This document shows positions 52,017-64,000 of a stretch of 64,000 bases of DNA, piece after piece (position 1 is the first letter of the stretch; each line of letters starts with the position of its first letter). The notes beneath the pieces are model-generated. The model was not told the DNA's origin. It worked only from the letters and a program-made list of their open reading frames with translations, and searched no databases. The stretch lies in contig NC_074711.1 of assembly GCF_947242115.1 (NCBI RefSeq), positions 33,223,102 to 33,287,101 of the forward strand. The letters are read 5' to 3'. The translations under genes and the position numbers were made by a program. Source of the stretch: Biomphalaria glabrata (Eukaryota; Mollusca; Gastropoda; Planorbidae).

Positions 52017-55000
52017 CTGAGGACAGATTTCAGTTGTTTTAACAGACATTTATAGTTGTTTATTCCTTGTGGAAGAATATTAAAAAGATATTACAGTCTT
52101 TCATTGAGAATATATTAAAACCAGCTATTTACAATCTTTCTTAGAGCATGAACTAAAACCATTAGTTCTATTTCCCTCTTTATTTTCATTTGGATATTCA
52201 ATTTTTAGGATTTTCATAATCTAATTAAAAAAAAACTTTCTTTAGCTATTGCCCTGCCCACTTCCAGATTTGAGAGCAAAACTTTTATAGAAGAAAAACA
52301 AAAATAGTGAATCCTTCAAGGACACACCACTTTAATGGCCCATCTCTTAACTATTTTCTGCTAGCTATTCCTGTACCAGAAATATCACCAAGTCTAAACA
52401 TTCAATTCAATTATACCTGTTTAAAAATGTTTGTCTGGAATCCAGAGGTCACTAAAAAGTTAGCCAGAGAAATGTGTCCTGCATCCAGGCAGTCAAATAA
52501 TGCCTGACTAAACCTGGACTCACCATTATGCTCTAGCAGGGGTGGTACTAGTTTCTTCACTTCATCTATGTTACCTGCCTGAAAACATCAAACAAACATG
52601 CTTGAAAATAAAAAAAAAAAAATTTACCACTAAACACTCACAAGTAAACATGCACAGATTGTGTTTAATTGTGTGGATAATGACTTCTCATTTCTTTCTG
52701 AATAGATAATCTTACCTTTATGGCCTGATGAAAACGTTCTTCAAAGTTGGACTCTGTGAGGAATATGTCAAGGTCAAGGTTTATTGTTGGCCGTCGCCTG
52801 ACATTGAATGTTTGTTCTCCACACTGCAACTTATCGTAGTCTTCTGGTACAAAGTCATACTGTTTGGTAGCAAAGCAAATAAAAGTACAATGGAATTGTC
52901 AGTGGTTAGAGTTGACATCAATATCTTATGCTACTGCTGAAATAATCATATCTAAAATATCAAAAAAGGCTTTAAGGAAAAAATATATAAAGATTCTTTG
53001 CCATCAGAAGTCTACTGATAATGTATAAGTGAAATGTATTTGTTATAAGACCTAAGGAGGTAGTCACGTCCACAAGTTGTAAGTTTAATAGCTTAATTTA
53101 TTTCTAAGGACATTTTGATATCCAGTAAAACAGAATTATCATTTGCATTTATGATTTGACACAAAATCATAATATTTTAAATTTAAAAGCTACTCTGACT
53201 TTATAGTAAAAAAAAGAAATGTAAAATAGCATAAAAGCAAAACTTCAACCTCAGAATTTCACACTTCACCAGCCACACATTGTGAGTAACAGTTGCCAGC
53301 ATCATCTCATTGTAGACAAAAAAAATGATACACTGAAGTTAATATATACTATATCTGCTACCATCTCAGTTGAATCCACACAAAGAGTACATGTTAACAG
53401 AACAATTTCACCTAACATGACCCTAACATGACTAGAGAACAAAAAAGGAATAATTACCACATCTTTTATTTGAGAGCAAGATCCTGTCTTATCAATCAGA
53501 TCTATAACTTCTTGACTTGCTGTGTAGATGTGAGCATAATGAAGTGGACTCTGTCCAAGCTGCAAGTGGGAAAAAAAAAAAAGGTTTGTTCAATATATAT
53601 GATAATATACACAAAGGCCAGATTCTTTAAGCTTGCCATTTTGTCTCACATAATAGCTATGTTATTTAATTATCAATATTATTTAATTATCAATGTTATT
53701 TAATAATCAATGTTATTTAATTATCAATGTTATTTAATTATCAATGTTATTTAATAATCAATGTTATTTAATTATCAATGTTATTTAATTATCAATGTTA
53801 TTTAATTATCAATGTTATTTAATGGAATTATTCTATATGATGACAAACAATGACTTACAGTAAAAACTAGAAATGTGAATGCTGACCAATGTTTACATGT
53901 TCAATTCAGCTATTTAACAAAACTAACAACCCAAATAAATAATTACTGACAATGTGATCATAAATTTTAAGAAATCATTGACAAAGAGAATAAAATTATG
54001 TTGCAAACAATGAAAATGCTATCATTTTTTTTAAACTAATAATTACTACTTTGAAATATGATGACATCATTTAGGTGTATTAGGTTGATTTAAGAATTTG
54101 AGAATACTTTTTAAAAAAAGAGATATAATTTTTTCTTCTTAATTTTTCCTAATTTTTAAAAATACAGAAAAATATGTTCACGAAATATTTTGAACCTCAG
54201 AACATATTATGCTTTTAAAAATGTTAATGTATACATGTAGGTCACAGCTCGGGCTGCGTAGCCATGGGTAATACTTCTTATTTATCTTCAGACTTGATGA
54301 CAAGCCTTATCCTATACTCTTAAGCAATTCTTGTATGTATATATATATACATATATACATTTTATATCGAAAACGGCTCTAACGATTTTCTTTAGAATTT
54401 CAAGGTATGTGTATATTAATAAAAAATAATTCTCAATTCATTGGCCACATCTGGAAAACTCAAGGTCGAACGTTATATCGGTTTAAAAATGTCTCATTAT
54501 CGAAAAATTAATTTTGGCTAGAATGTTTTATGAATGAAATTTTCTATATGACGTCGATGGGGAAAAAAATTGACACCGCTTACGTCACTAGGCTCACAGC
54601 AGTACACTAAGACATTTCTTCGCAAACAAGAAAAAGTTTTAATGAATCAATTGGTCTAATTAAACATTTGCGCACCATCTTATTGTAGATTGTAAAATAT
54701 TTTACATGTTTCGGATGTTCCTTCAGAGTTGAAGATAGTTTACTTCCTAGTCCAAACCTCCCGCAGGACGACGGGGGATGGAGCGGGCAGGGTTTGAACC
54801 TCCTAGTCCAAACCTCCCGCAGGACGACGGGGGATGGAGCGGGCACGGTTTGAACCCTCGACCGTCGATAAATCCGAATGACAGTCCAGCGCCCAAACCG
54901 CACGACTAGGCAGCCATCTATTAGTGATTGATCTATTATGAAACTATGGAAGAAAGATAATGATATTAAATCTGTCAATGTATGATTAGTTATTGTGTTT

Positions 55001-56706
55001 TAAAAGCTTTATAAATTATTTACACTTTAATTGTGTAGATCCGTAGGTAGCTTTTGTTGTTAATTTACTGGTGAATTATTGCAATGTGTTTAAGCTTCCG
55101 AGTCTACTGTCCCATAACAAAACATAAGAAATGGTCATAGCTTCTCTACACCTTACTTGCACACACTGAACATGATACCTAGGGCCGGCCCTAACATTTG
55201 CGGGGCCCTATGTCAAATGGATTGCGCGCTGCCCGTCAGGGTAGGGATAAGGATAATAAGTGAAAATTAAGATTTTGTATTAGAAAATAAATTCGTCTTT
55301 GTATTACATTTTTATTAAATAAAAGCTGACAATGCCGTTTTTTTATTGCGCGTAGGAATGACACCCCAAAATGACAATTATGTCTATTTTAAGGACATTT
55401 TTATGAATTTTCAGGAGATTTAAATAATTGCCAGGACTTGTTACTATATTTTTCAATTTCAGGAGATTTCCAGGAGCCCCTTGAAAATAAGGAAACCACG
55501 GGAACCCTTATTATAAGTTATAATGGTTTAATTTAATAATTTACACCTAGAATTAGCGTGGGGCTTATGAAAGTTCGGATCCACTGTGGCCGCTTAGGTT
55601 GCAGTGGCCTATGGCCTGCCTTGATGATATCCAGCTCGCGGTCAACAAATTTTCATTACGCAGACGCCTCTTTTGGTTTAACTATAGAACTGAGTAAAAC
55701 AGAAGTCCCTCAATAAAATCTACTCAGCCCCTAAGATCACTGCGAATAGACATCCCTTAACGTGGTAGACAACTTCACATATCTGGGAAGCACAGTCTCA
55801 AATGACGCATTGCTTTAAATGGAGGTTGATATGTGATCAGGGTTAGTCATGCTTTTGGACGCCTCCAAGCGAGAGTGTGGCGAAATTAATCGCTCCACCT
55901 GCCTAAAAAATCAGTGTCTAAAAAGCAGTGGTTCTCTCAACCCCTCTTTGTGGATCTGAGACATGGGTACTTTATAGAAAGCAACTAAGACTTCTTGAAT
56001 GCCTTCACCAAAGATATTTGCACACCATCATGGACATGCGGTGGCAAGACTGCACTACAAACAGTGATGTTCTTGCGAAATGGTATGAACTTCTTATAGT
56101 CAGACAATCACGCTGGGAAGGGCACTTATCCCGTATGGGGGACGAACATATGCCAAAGGCAATCTTTTTTTAGTGAGATGAAAGGTGGTAGGTGTAACAG
56201 AGATGCCCCACAATAACGCTTCTTTAGAATAGTAATGTTTTTAAGTCTTTTAGGAAAAAATGCGCTATTTTACTTTGTTACAAGGTGCATGTTTTACCCT
56301 ATAACTTAAGATATTTTACATCACTTGATGCTTCATACTAAGGACTTAATGAATATACTAATTGCAATTTTAAATGGCTAAACGTAACCATTTTAGAAGT
56401 TACACTGCAAAGACTTTCTTCCATGCCAATAATAGCCCAATAGTTTTACGCAAAAGATGCAATGTAAAATGACACGACGTAAGATGTGGTTTTCTACTCT
56501 GTTGGGGGGACTTAAGAGACTTTCTATTCTAATCGCCATGTACAATTACATTGAGAACTAACAGAACGAAAAACAACTCTTCAGACTGATAGCAGACCTG
56601 CCTACCAAAAAAAGTCCAAATGCGTAACACTGATGGTCAAAATGCGTATTTTGTCACCAGAATGCGTAACACTTACGCGATCCACTATTTTGTCATATAT
56701 ATATAT

Positions 56707-56761
<55 letters not shown>

Positions 56762-59700
56762 CCTATATATATATAGGCTATATAATATTAGATCTAGATG
56801 TCATGATTAGATCTACAATCTAAATCTAGATCAATACGACAATAGAGATGATATCTAGCCTAGATCTGGATCTATGTCTATATAAATAATATAATGAATA
56901 TAATCTACTCTAGATCTGGGCTCAACAGTCTCAAGAGTGTTACCGATGCCCTGGATCCGCTACAAACATAGATCTAGGTCTACTCCAAACTTTCGTAGGC
57001 CTATCTTCATCCTTGATCTATTCTATACTAAGTGTAACTAAGACTAAGAATCTAGTCTAGATCTAGACTCTAGACTAGAATCACTAGATGGTAGTAGATG
57101 TTATCGATCTAGATCTTGTCAATCTAAATCATACTACAACTAAATTGGATCTAGATTGTAGAGTAATGTAGAGAATCATGACATAACGTAATGACTAGCT
57201 GCTAGCTAGACTCTAGCTAGATCTATTCCTGTATAACAAGTTTTCTAGATTCTAGATCTAGAATCCAGATCTAGATCTAGACTAGATATCTACAATGACA
57301 ATGTCACTCAATGTGTTTTGAATCGATAGCACTTCAATATTTTTTTCTATACAAATGAATACGGGAATCGGGGATTCAACATAATTAATTTCTACTAATG
57401 AACTTACAAAAAAAAAAAAATCACGTTGGTGTATCAGCTAACTGACGGTACCAACCCGCCACTCCCTCACTCTCGCGTTCTTCATTTCTAGACTAAATCT
57501 AATTGCTATTAAGAACCAATCATTGTATAGATCTGGACACAATGTGTTCCCCCACCTTTTCTGTCCCCCCCCCAACAGGACGGCTTAGTGTGACCTCCGT
57601 GACCGCTCGTAAGCTAGTCAAGAGAGGGGGAAAAAAAGGATACGAAATGCGTAACGCGACGGGTTAAATGCGTATTTGCGTACTGACGGTCATTTTTGGG
57701 AGATTTTGCGTAACGAATACGCATTTTGCGTAACGGTAGGCAGGTCTGCATATATATCATCTATACCCGATCGTCCATTTTCGTAATTAAAAAAAATATT
57801 TCCAAAATGACTTTGGGTATATATATATATATCCTTCCTTAAAAAATTATTCAACCTAGCGAGGCTCTGTGACCTGATACTTATTATTAATGCATAAAAA
57901 AAAAAAAACTTACATTATTTGTGAGTCCCAGCATTAATGGATATTCCTGGACCAGATATTTTATAATACCAACATGATCTTGAACACAGTTACCTCCCTG
58001 AGTGGAGAACTTTTTCCAGCACTGATGTCCTTTTTTGAATGGACCATCTTTCTTTAGACTACAAAGTATCTTACAGTCTTTTCCACTTTTAAAGAGCTGT
58101 GTCGTGTCAGTGTGTGGGTCATTGCTACTAATGTCTTTCAGAACTATTTCCTCCTGAGTCACTATGTTCCCATTGGCTCTGTCCATAGGGTTCTGACCAT
58201 TTGAGGATTGTGGAATGGCCGTCTTATTGCCATTGCTGTATTGAATAGCGATGTGCAACAATGAGCGACCTGCCTTGTCTCTGGCGTTGGCAAATTTACG
58301 ACTCATGAGTTTGATGAGCTGAGCACTGTTGCCACACTTTGCCAGCTTAAAAAGTTTCTTCACATGGGCCTGAAGGAAAAACACAAGAACATAAACGTAC
58401 ATATGAATGTTATTAAGTAAAACATGTTTTGTTAATTTTTTGCTTACATTAAAATATTGTTCAACAGCAAAAATATAAATATAAGCAAATAATTATAAAA
58501 TATATTTTACATATATGACCTTAGCTCACAGAATAATATAGAAGTGGGCAATATTTATTTTTACAAATGACAAACATGAAAAAGGGATTAAAAGTTATGT
58601 GTGAAATTTTGATTGAAATATGCCATGGACTATACAGACATACAAAGAAAAGCAAAAGAAGTTCATCCTTAAGGGTCCAGACAGTTTGTGTGCAAATCAT
58701 TTGGAATGATAAAAAGAAATGAGAGTCTGGAAGAGGTTGTAGTTTTCAGACTGGATGAGACAAAGGAAAAAGATACATTTCTAATTGGTTACAATTGATG
58801 GGCTAAAGAATGTTTGTGTCAGGGAAGGGGGTATGACTAAAGTGTGCAAAGAGGTGTCCCTGGTTAAGAGGGAGAGCAAAGTAAACATTCACATGAGACT
58901 TGAGTTCAAGGCTAAAAGTGTGTGGAAGGTGGGGGTGTTATAATTCTGGATCAAACAAAGCAGGAAATCACAAGTATCAGCAAGATGACTTACATAAATG
59001 AAATTAGAAAATGTTTTTGTTGGCAAGAGCAACTCAAGGGTTGGACAGTTCAGCCACATATAGAGAAGTAAAGTTTCCCTTTCAGACCTTGCAATCTATG
59101 GGGCTGATGATGTTAAGGTCATCTGTTTATAATGCTAATGGTTAACGAGCAGGGTGTCATGTGGCCAGCACAATAACCAACCGCCTTTACTTTCCTCAAC
59201 TTAAGTCAGGTACCCATTAGAGTTGGGAGGTCTCAGGGACACCCTAAAAATCCCAAAATTCAAAATCCCAGTCTTTGCAGAGATTTTATTTTTGTTTCTT
59301 ATGTATAAATTTTATAACTACTACATTTGTGACACTGCTGTTTCCAAAATGTATCTGTCTTTGTTCTGTTGGAATGCATTAAACTCATATTAAATCCACA
59401 TTGCAGCAAATCATCTGATGAATTATTACCTGGGTGGAGTTGGTGTTTCTTAAAAGTTGACACAGCTGTTTAGAATTTTTCCTGCTTACAATATTAGCAA
59501 AACTCTGAGTGTTGGACTCTGGGAAAATGTGATCATACAGTTGAAGGACCAGAGCCTCCAGACGTTCAAGGTCACACTCTTTAACAAGTTCAATCACATG
59601 ACTGTCAATTAAATGTCTGAAAACAAAAGACAGAAAGGAGCCTGTTATGTCTCTAAGATAGAATTAATTTAATTGCTTGAATTTTATTTTATTGATAAAA

Positions 59701-62700
59701 TGCATTTAATATGCTTAATGTGATTTAATTGGGTGGGTATCATTGTTTATTTGGGACTTGTTTTAACACTGCTTGAATGAAGTAACCAAAGAACATGGAC
59801 TTTAAAAAAATATTATTGTGAATATTATTGATGTAGCCTGAAATAAAATAAATTCTAACCTGCAAATTAATTATATTAATAGTTAAGATATACGTTAGTC
59901 TGAATTGATCAAATAACTAGCAAACAAATCTTATTAGGTGAGCTTTTGTAAACTGACTAGCAACCAGTCTAACTCTTAACCAAGTTGACGGTTTTAAGAA
60001 CTAATAGCCTAAGAAAAGAATTAGATATTTCAAGAAACAAAAAGATATGTTATGAATTTTCTCACTTGTAATCTGATCTTTTCAGAAGTTCAGAATGATC
60101 TCTGGCTGTGCGACCAAGGGCATCTCTGGCAGCTATATTGATGCCAGAATTCAGAATAGCTCTAATGACACCTTCTGTCTCACCATTCAGCATAGCCTCA
60201 ATCAAGACTGTCTGGCCATGAATGTTTCTGATGTTCAGGTCAGCATCACGGAGTATTCTGGCAGTGATTGCCTCATCTTGTGGTCGACACTTAGGATTGA
60301 CAAGCTGGAAAAATTGAAGCAAACAGTAAAATTTTTATACACCATGAGCTAAAATAAATTATAGTTTTAAATTAAAGACAAGAAGAATGAATATAAAAGT
60401 TTAGTATTAATAATAATCTAATACAGTTTAATCTATGTGATGACAGGAATGAAATAATTCTGTAAATTTCTAATACCTAATTTCATCTGTACCATGATTA
60501 TTAAAATATGTTCGTAAACACAATAAATATTATGGTCTTTTGAAAAAGCAAACTTTAAAAAAATTGCATGCTTTTAAGTATAAACTATTTTTAATGCAAG
60601 AAGAAAAACCAAGTTATTGATTTTTGCACATATAACCTGCATGTGTGTATAACTCAATTAACTCAATAACTGCATGTGTGTATAACTCAATAGTTTGCAA
60701 AGCAAGAGCTGCCATAGATTATCAGTACATAAAGTTGTTTCTCATCAACACGCATGTGAAATACCAGCAAATGGTCATATCTGTAGTATATTTTTTCAAC
60801 AGAAAATTGTTATCTGGTGATGGTGGCTAAAGATTTGCTGCAGCAGCTGATATGGGCGCTACGTTTGGCCTGATTGTGCTTCGGCTGGTTCTTGCCTTAT
60901 TGTGTAGTCTATTAATTCTCAGGGAAACCAGCAGCACAGGTATTCTTGTAATTTGAACTTTGATACTACAGGTATTGGCTAATTAGTTTAGTTGCTTACT
61001 TACTTGTCACAATTGATTACTGGTATATAAAAGAGTCTCTGCCGCATCATTACTATTTGTTTATTTGTTTTCCTGAGGTTTATAATAAGATGTTCATAAA
61101 GCTTTCTAATGCACATTTCACAACAACTAAATGAGGTATAAAGCCCCACCGGTATGTCCATAGTTTCCGTTATGCAACATTTATGAGTGAAATAAATTTT
61201 GTAAGCCCCACACCTTTGAATAACCTGCAGAGCTGCCATTCGTTTGTAAAAACTTGTATAACACATGGGTTATATGTGCAAAAATACAGTAGCGTTATTA
61301 ACTACAGTGTAAGATCTAGATTTAAAAAAAAAAAAATATATATATATATTAAGTGTAATTTTAGTGTATACTAAGTGCAATTTATCAATTAGTTTAAATC
61401 AGTCATGAAATTAAATTTTTAATAGATTTAGGCTAACAATAATAAATCTGTGTGACTTTATACCATTTTTTTTGTTTAGTGCAATGCTATGCTTTTAGAT
61501 TTCTTAATGCGCAATGATCTTATCACTTTTATAGATCAGTTGGGAAGAGGGGAGGGGAGGGGAAAAAGAAGGGGGTATGGGATAGTGATAGCTTTTAAAT
61601 GTATTTTATTTTTAAAAAATTTGGACTCAAGGGGCTCAAGCCTCCTCAAGCCAATCCACTAACCACTGTGACAGCAAAAACTTATGAAAATAGTAGGTTT
61701 CATAACTATCTATGATAGTTTCAAACTTTTAAAGGACATCCTTATTCTCTATAGGAAGGGGACTAATTCAACATATACTACCACAACTGTCAATTACAAT
61801 TTCTTTCCCTTGCTTGATACCAATCAAAATAATTAATTACCAATAATTAATTAACTACTTGGCTAATCTTTTACATTGATTTCTGTTCTGTCAGATATAA
61901 GAAATAACTGTGCAAAATTTCAACTTGATCCGAGATTGAGTGTGGAATAAATAATGTGTACAAACTTTTTATCAGACAGACAGACAGAGTGAGTTGATAT
62001 AAGCTTTGTAAAAAAAAAAAAATGGGCAAAGTTACTCTGTTTCTCTTACAAAGTCAATGATAATGAAGGTCTCACTGTATCTATTTTAAAATCACTTGTT
62101 AACTGAATTCAGCAATTGTAAACTAATGTGAGTGTAAATATGGCCAGCTGGGGCCACTAACAAGTTTGTGTAACACAAACTCTTTGCTAGTCTGATTGTT
62201 TATAAACTTGACAAAGTTCTGCAGTGAAAGTACATCAGTAGTTCTAGGCAACTCTAAAGATCAAACCTGAAAGAAGAGAGGTTTAGGTGGACTGGCAGCT
62301 TCAGATTCAAATGTGTATTTGACACAAGTGTCAGGGTTCAGTTCCATGAAAGCATCGACTAGTCTAAGTTGGTTGATTTCCCAAACTGCAGCTAACAGAG
62401 GCCGAGGAGCAGTAGGATAATCCCTGTAGTAGAATTGATAGGAGTAGTCTTTGGCATTGATGTCCACTTTCTGAAGGTGTTCTAGCAGGTAAAAAAAACA
62501 ACTTATAAACGAACAGAAAAAGTATAAACTGTGTATACTATAACTACAAAAGTTAAACCTTTTACCAAACAAACCAAAAAATATCATGAGATAATATAAA
62601 AAATAGTAAATAACATTTTCAGCCAGAGCTTTAATGCTAACAAAAAAGTGTTTTTGTTCAAGTGTCTTGTGAGTAAAATACATCTGATGCCATAACTATA

Positions 62701-63857
62701 GATTGACTAAAAGTTACCTGCAGCCTTCCACATCCCAACAAACTGTAACTTGCCACTTAACATGGACAAGGCCATTTCATTGGTGTTTTCATACTTTTCT
62801 AAGAGCAGCACTGTGTCCAGCTGGGTTTCACACATGTGCACTTGACACTGAGGGAAGATGGTGGGTTGTAATTGTATTACTCCAAGGAAATAAAAATAGA
62901 ACTTGGCTGTTTTACTGGGTATTAATAAAACAAGAGCAAACTTAAATAATACATGATATGTCCACACTAGATGAACGCCAAGACTTGAGAAGACCTTCTA
63001 GCAAGAAGCAGTACCAGGAGAATAAGGGGAGAAAATGATGGTCAGTCAACCATGGAAATAGCAGAACAGAGAAAGGAGTTGGTGACCATTACTTGTAGTG
63101 AACTATAGATGTAACAGGTAATGGTGAAATTCAAAGCACTGGTTTAGGAGTTGAAAAGAAGTAGAAGAGAAGTTTGTGTTTAGTTGAAGGTAGTTGCTTT
63201 GGTGAGTGTTGATTGAATGAGAAGTTTTTGTAGTTACAGACATTTTTCTGATATTAAAATGAATGTTGGAGCTGAAGTTGTTAGTATATTTACAAGTTCA
63301 CAAATTCTGGATCTGCAGAATTAAGAGAAATTAGTTTGATCATACCCCTAGATTAGCCAGGAGAAGAACCTGACAGTTCTGTTTTATCACTCCCAAAAGG
63401 AGAAACAGCTGTTGAAAAATCTGACCCAGAAAAAAAATGTTTAGACCTCTCGTTTGCATTCTTGAAGATAGGAACAAACATTTTCTCCTAATTTAATTTG
63501 TTGTAGTTGTAGAGTACGTAGCATGCATATTATGTGAACACATCAGAAATTGTAATGTGGCATCTTCAGTATGAATACATTTCTGTGTCAAGTACAAGAT
63601 GCTCTTTTTAAGTTGAAAGATTTAAATTCTATTTACATGTATGATATGATTATTCACCACTCAAACAAGATTAGAACAAAGCACACCCATTATAATTAAA
63701 TGTTCTTCTAGAGACAGTTCAAAATGACAAGTCAAAGAGCTCACTTTCAAATTAGCTGTTTCTCTACCAACTACTTTTACAGTCCTACACCAATATCTCA
63801 GTAGTCTTTCTATCAGAACTGGATCTGGATTTTTACATTTTACTGCAGCCCAGAGAC
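51858..63857 (-). CDS. Ankyrin-repeat protein, C-terminal ten exons
   Basis: Exons 63857-63745, 62847-62718, 62481-62267, 60304-60066, 59616-59430, 58369-57914, 53559-53458, 52859-52716, 52578-52417 and 52016-51858 join in frame with matching phases and GT-AG introns to about 634 aa, ending at a stop at 51858. The 5' part lies beyond the window. Ankyrin-type repeats are visible: DLNIRNIHGQTVLIEAMLNG with INIAARDALGRTARDHSELL; FANARDKAGRSLLHIAIQYS; LGQSPLHYAHIYTASQEVID; FHQAIKAGNIDEVKKLV. Others (RPLLAAVWEINQLRLVDAFM) are divergent. A polar insert of about 80 residues (SSNGQNPMDRANGNI through KKGHQCWKK) interrupts one repeat. No death domain, kinase, SOCS box or membrane segment was seen in this part. 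I do not recognise the family; an intracellular scaffold role is only what ankyrin repeats suggest. Confidence 0.75.
52417..52578 (-). CDS. Ankyrin-repeat gene, ninth exon in window
   Basis: Acceptor atgttttcag, donor GTATAA; 54 codons, phase 0. Encodes AGNIDEVKKLVPPLLEHNGE and CLDAGHISLANFLVTSGFQT. Confidence 0.75.
52716..52859 (-). CDS. Ankyrin-repeat gene, eighth exon in window
   Basis: Acceptor accaaacag, donor GTAAGA; 48 codons, phase 0. Encodes YDFVPEDYDKLQCGEQTFNV and FLTESNFEERFHQAIK. Confidence 0.75.
53458..53559 (-). CDS. Ankyrin-repeat gene, seventh exon in window
   Basis: Acceptor acttgcag, donor GTAATT; 34 codons, phase 0. LGQSPLHYAHIYTASQEVID continues directly from LGLTNN of the previous exon. 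Confidence 0.8.
53655..53825. repeat. 17-bp tandem repeat, ~10 copies
   Basis: Unit 'ttatttaattatcaatg' with an 'aataat' variant. Intronic in the ankyrin-repeat gene. Confidence 0.9.
54700..54920 (-). mobile_element. tRNA-derived SINE, family B, with internal duplication
   Basis: The minus-strand head 'ggctgcctagtcgtgcggtt' and box B-like 'agggttcaaacc' are clear. A block of about 62 bp ('cctagtccaaacctcccgca' to 'ggtttgaacc') is present twice in tandem (54756-54855), giving two box B regions. Same family as 9050-9228. Confidence 0.7.
55600..56200 (+). mobile_element. Non-LTR retrotransposon reverse-transcriptase C-terminus, family C
   Basis: Degenerate peptides in several frames are in the expected order: a DDIQLAVNKFS-like stretch, LTIELSKTE, VVDNFTYLGSTVSNDAL, then an intact 81-codon stretch with PLCGSETWVLYRKQLRLLEC, MRWQDCTTNSDVLAK and QSRWEGHLSRMGDEHMPKAI. 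These match the YGSETWTL / RWQDR.TN.EVL / LRWVGHV.RM series of RTE-like LINEs. Several frameshifts are present. In an ankyrin-gene intron. Confidence 0.75.
56592..57749. mobile_element. Non-autonomous TIR element, 1.16 kb
   Basis: The ends gcagacctgcctacc and ggtaggcaggtctgc are perfect inverted repeats of 15 bp. Subterminal zones on both sides are dense in 'atgcgta' / 'tgcgtaac' words. The middle holds an (AT)n tract and many agatct/ctagat words. No transposase frame. Target duplication is unclear (possibly ata), so the superfamily is open. Confidence 0.7.
56697..56778. repeat. (AT)n microsatellite
   Basis: Nearly pure ta dinucleotide run with a few tac/cat interruptions, inside the TIR element. 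Confidence 0.9.
57914..58369 (-). CDS. Ankyrin-repeat gene, sixth exon in window
   Basis: Acceptor tttccttcag, donor GTAAGT; 152 codons, phase 0. Ankyrin start FANARDKAGRSLLHIAIQYS, then the polar insert, then DHVGIIKYLVQEYPLMLGLT. The repeat is therefore split by the insert. Confidence 0.8.
59105..59290 (-). mobile_element. tRNA-derived SINE, family D, headless copy
   Basis: 'aggtcatctgtttataatgc', 'tgtggccagcacaataacca' and 'caggtacccattagagttgg' match 36372-36605 co-linearly; the tRNA-like head is missing. Ankyrin-gene intron. Confidence 0.6.
59430..59616 (-). CDS. Ankyrin-repeat gene, fifth exon in window
   Basis: Acceptor tgttttcag, donor GTAATA; phase 2 in, phase 0 out. Encodes HLIDSHVIELVKECDLERLE through KQLCQLLRNTNSTQ. 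Confidence 0.75.
60066..60304 (-). CDS. Ankyrin-repeat gene, fourth exon in window
   Basis: Acceptor tttttccag, donor GTGAGA; phase 0 in, phase 2 out. Contains the clearest ankyrin repeat, NIRNIHGQTVLIEAMLNGE and IAARDALGRTARDHSEL. Confidence 0.8.
60700..61350. other. Intronic stretch without recognised content
   Basis: Between ankyrin-gene exons. Open frames of 60-88 codons on both strands have no domain and no splice support. Confidence 0.4.
61350..62015 (+). mobile_element. Family A TIR element, copy in an ankyrin-gene intron
   Basis: Begins 'tatattaagtgtaat', ends 'gagttgatataagctttgta', with the shared 'ctcaagcctcctcaagccaa', 'aaggggactaattca' and 'cagacagacagagtga' blocks. Confidence 0.6.
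62267..62481 (-). CDS. Ankyrin-repeat gene, third exon in window
   Basis: Acceptor acctgctag, donor GTTTGA; phase 1 in, phase 0 out. Encodes EHLQKVDINAKDYSYQFYYR and RPLLAAVWEINQLRLVDAFM, an ankyrin-like helix pair. Confidence 0.7.
62718..62847 (-). CDS. Ankyrin-repeat gene, second exon in window
   Basis: Acceptor cttccctcag, donor GTAACT; phase 0 in, phase 1 out. Encodes CQVHMCETQLDTVLLLEKYE through LQFVGMWKAA. Confidence 0.7.
62848..63744. other. Ankyrin-gene intron
   Basis: No gene or recognisable repeat was seen in about 900 bases. Confidence 0.4.
63745..63857 (-). CDS. Ankyrin-repeat gene, first exon in window
   Basis: Acceptor atcgtcag, donor GTGAGC. Encodes LWAAVKCKNPDPVLIERLLR and YWCRTVKVVGRETANLK; two leading bases finish a codon from outside the window. 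Confidence 0.65.
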
Positions 63858-64000
63858 CTGACGATAATAAGAATAAATATGTATTAAAAAGAGTCAATAC
63901 TATTCTTGCAAAATGCAAACATAAATATATAGTTTTTGTTTACACAAAGAAATACACATACATGAATACTTTTGGAACTTTTCAAGAATCATGATAATTT

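Overview
The window looks like nuclear DNA of a gastropod mollusc, most likely a freshwater pulmonate of the Biomphalaria/Bulinus type. It is AT-rich, its genes are split by long introns with GT-AG splice sites, and it carries tRNA-derived SINEs, non-LTR tails, hAT and Helitron remnants and very many minisatellites. The species call is an inference. No bacterial gene, CRISPR array or true tRNA/rRNA gene was seen.

Layout. Positions 1-3885 hold repeats and a compact LTR retrotransposon (904-3881, minus orientation) with a gag-like frame and no pol. A truncated hAT remnant follows (3893-4776). At 4950-5078 (+) is the last exon of a raftlin-like gene whose other exons lie left of the window. A second, complete five-exon raftlin-like gene (+, 11900-23009, about 353 aa, MGCC lipidation start) follows as a tandem paralogue. 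Its introns contain a Helitron-like element, a hAT MITE with an 8-bp target duplication, SINEs, LINE tails, a probable solo LTR, and a diverged piece of the next gene.

On the minus strand, tail-to-tail with raftlin, lies the most striking object: a gene of about nine exons (25309 to about 45712) for an arrestin-fold protein of about 3,229 aa. It has an N-terminal (GINAGS)n exon of 18-bp repeats, an arrestin-like N and C domain spread over six exons, and one 7.7-kb terminal exon. The terminal exon carries several internal coding repeat families, including a 12-residue Gln/Asn/Thr/Cys-rich array of about 1,050 residues. Its introns are also filled with minisatellites (17-bp x ~107, 34-bp x ~108, 24-bp x ~17, 23-bp x ~7, 39-bp x ~7), and a 35-bp array x ~31 lies just upstream.

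Further right on the minus strand (51858-63857) are the last ten exons of an ankyrin-repeat protein (C-terminal ~634 aa), with a probable 3.9-kb 3'UTR ending near 47950. Its introns carry LINE, SINE and TIR-element copies. How these genes work together cannot be read from the sequence. Raftlins are membrane-raft adaptors and arrestin-fold and ankyrin proteins are scaffolds, but no pathway link is claimed.
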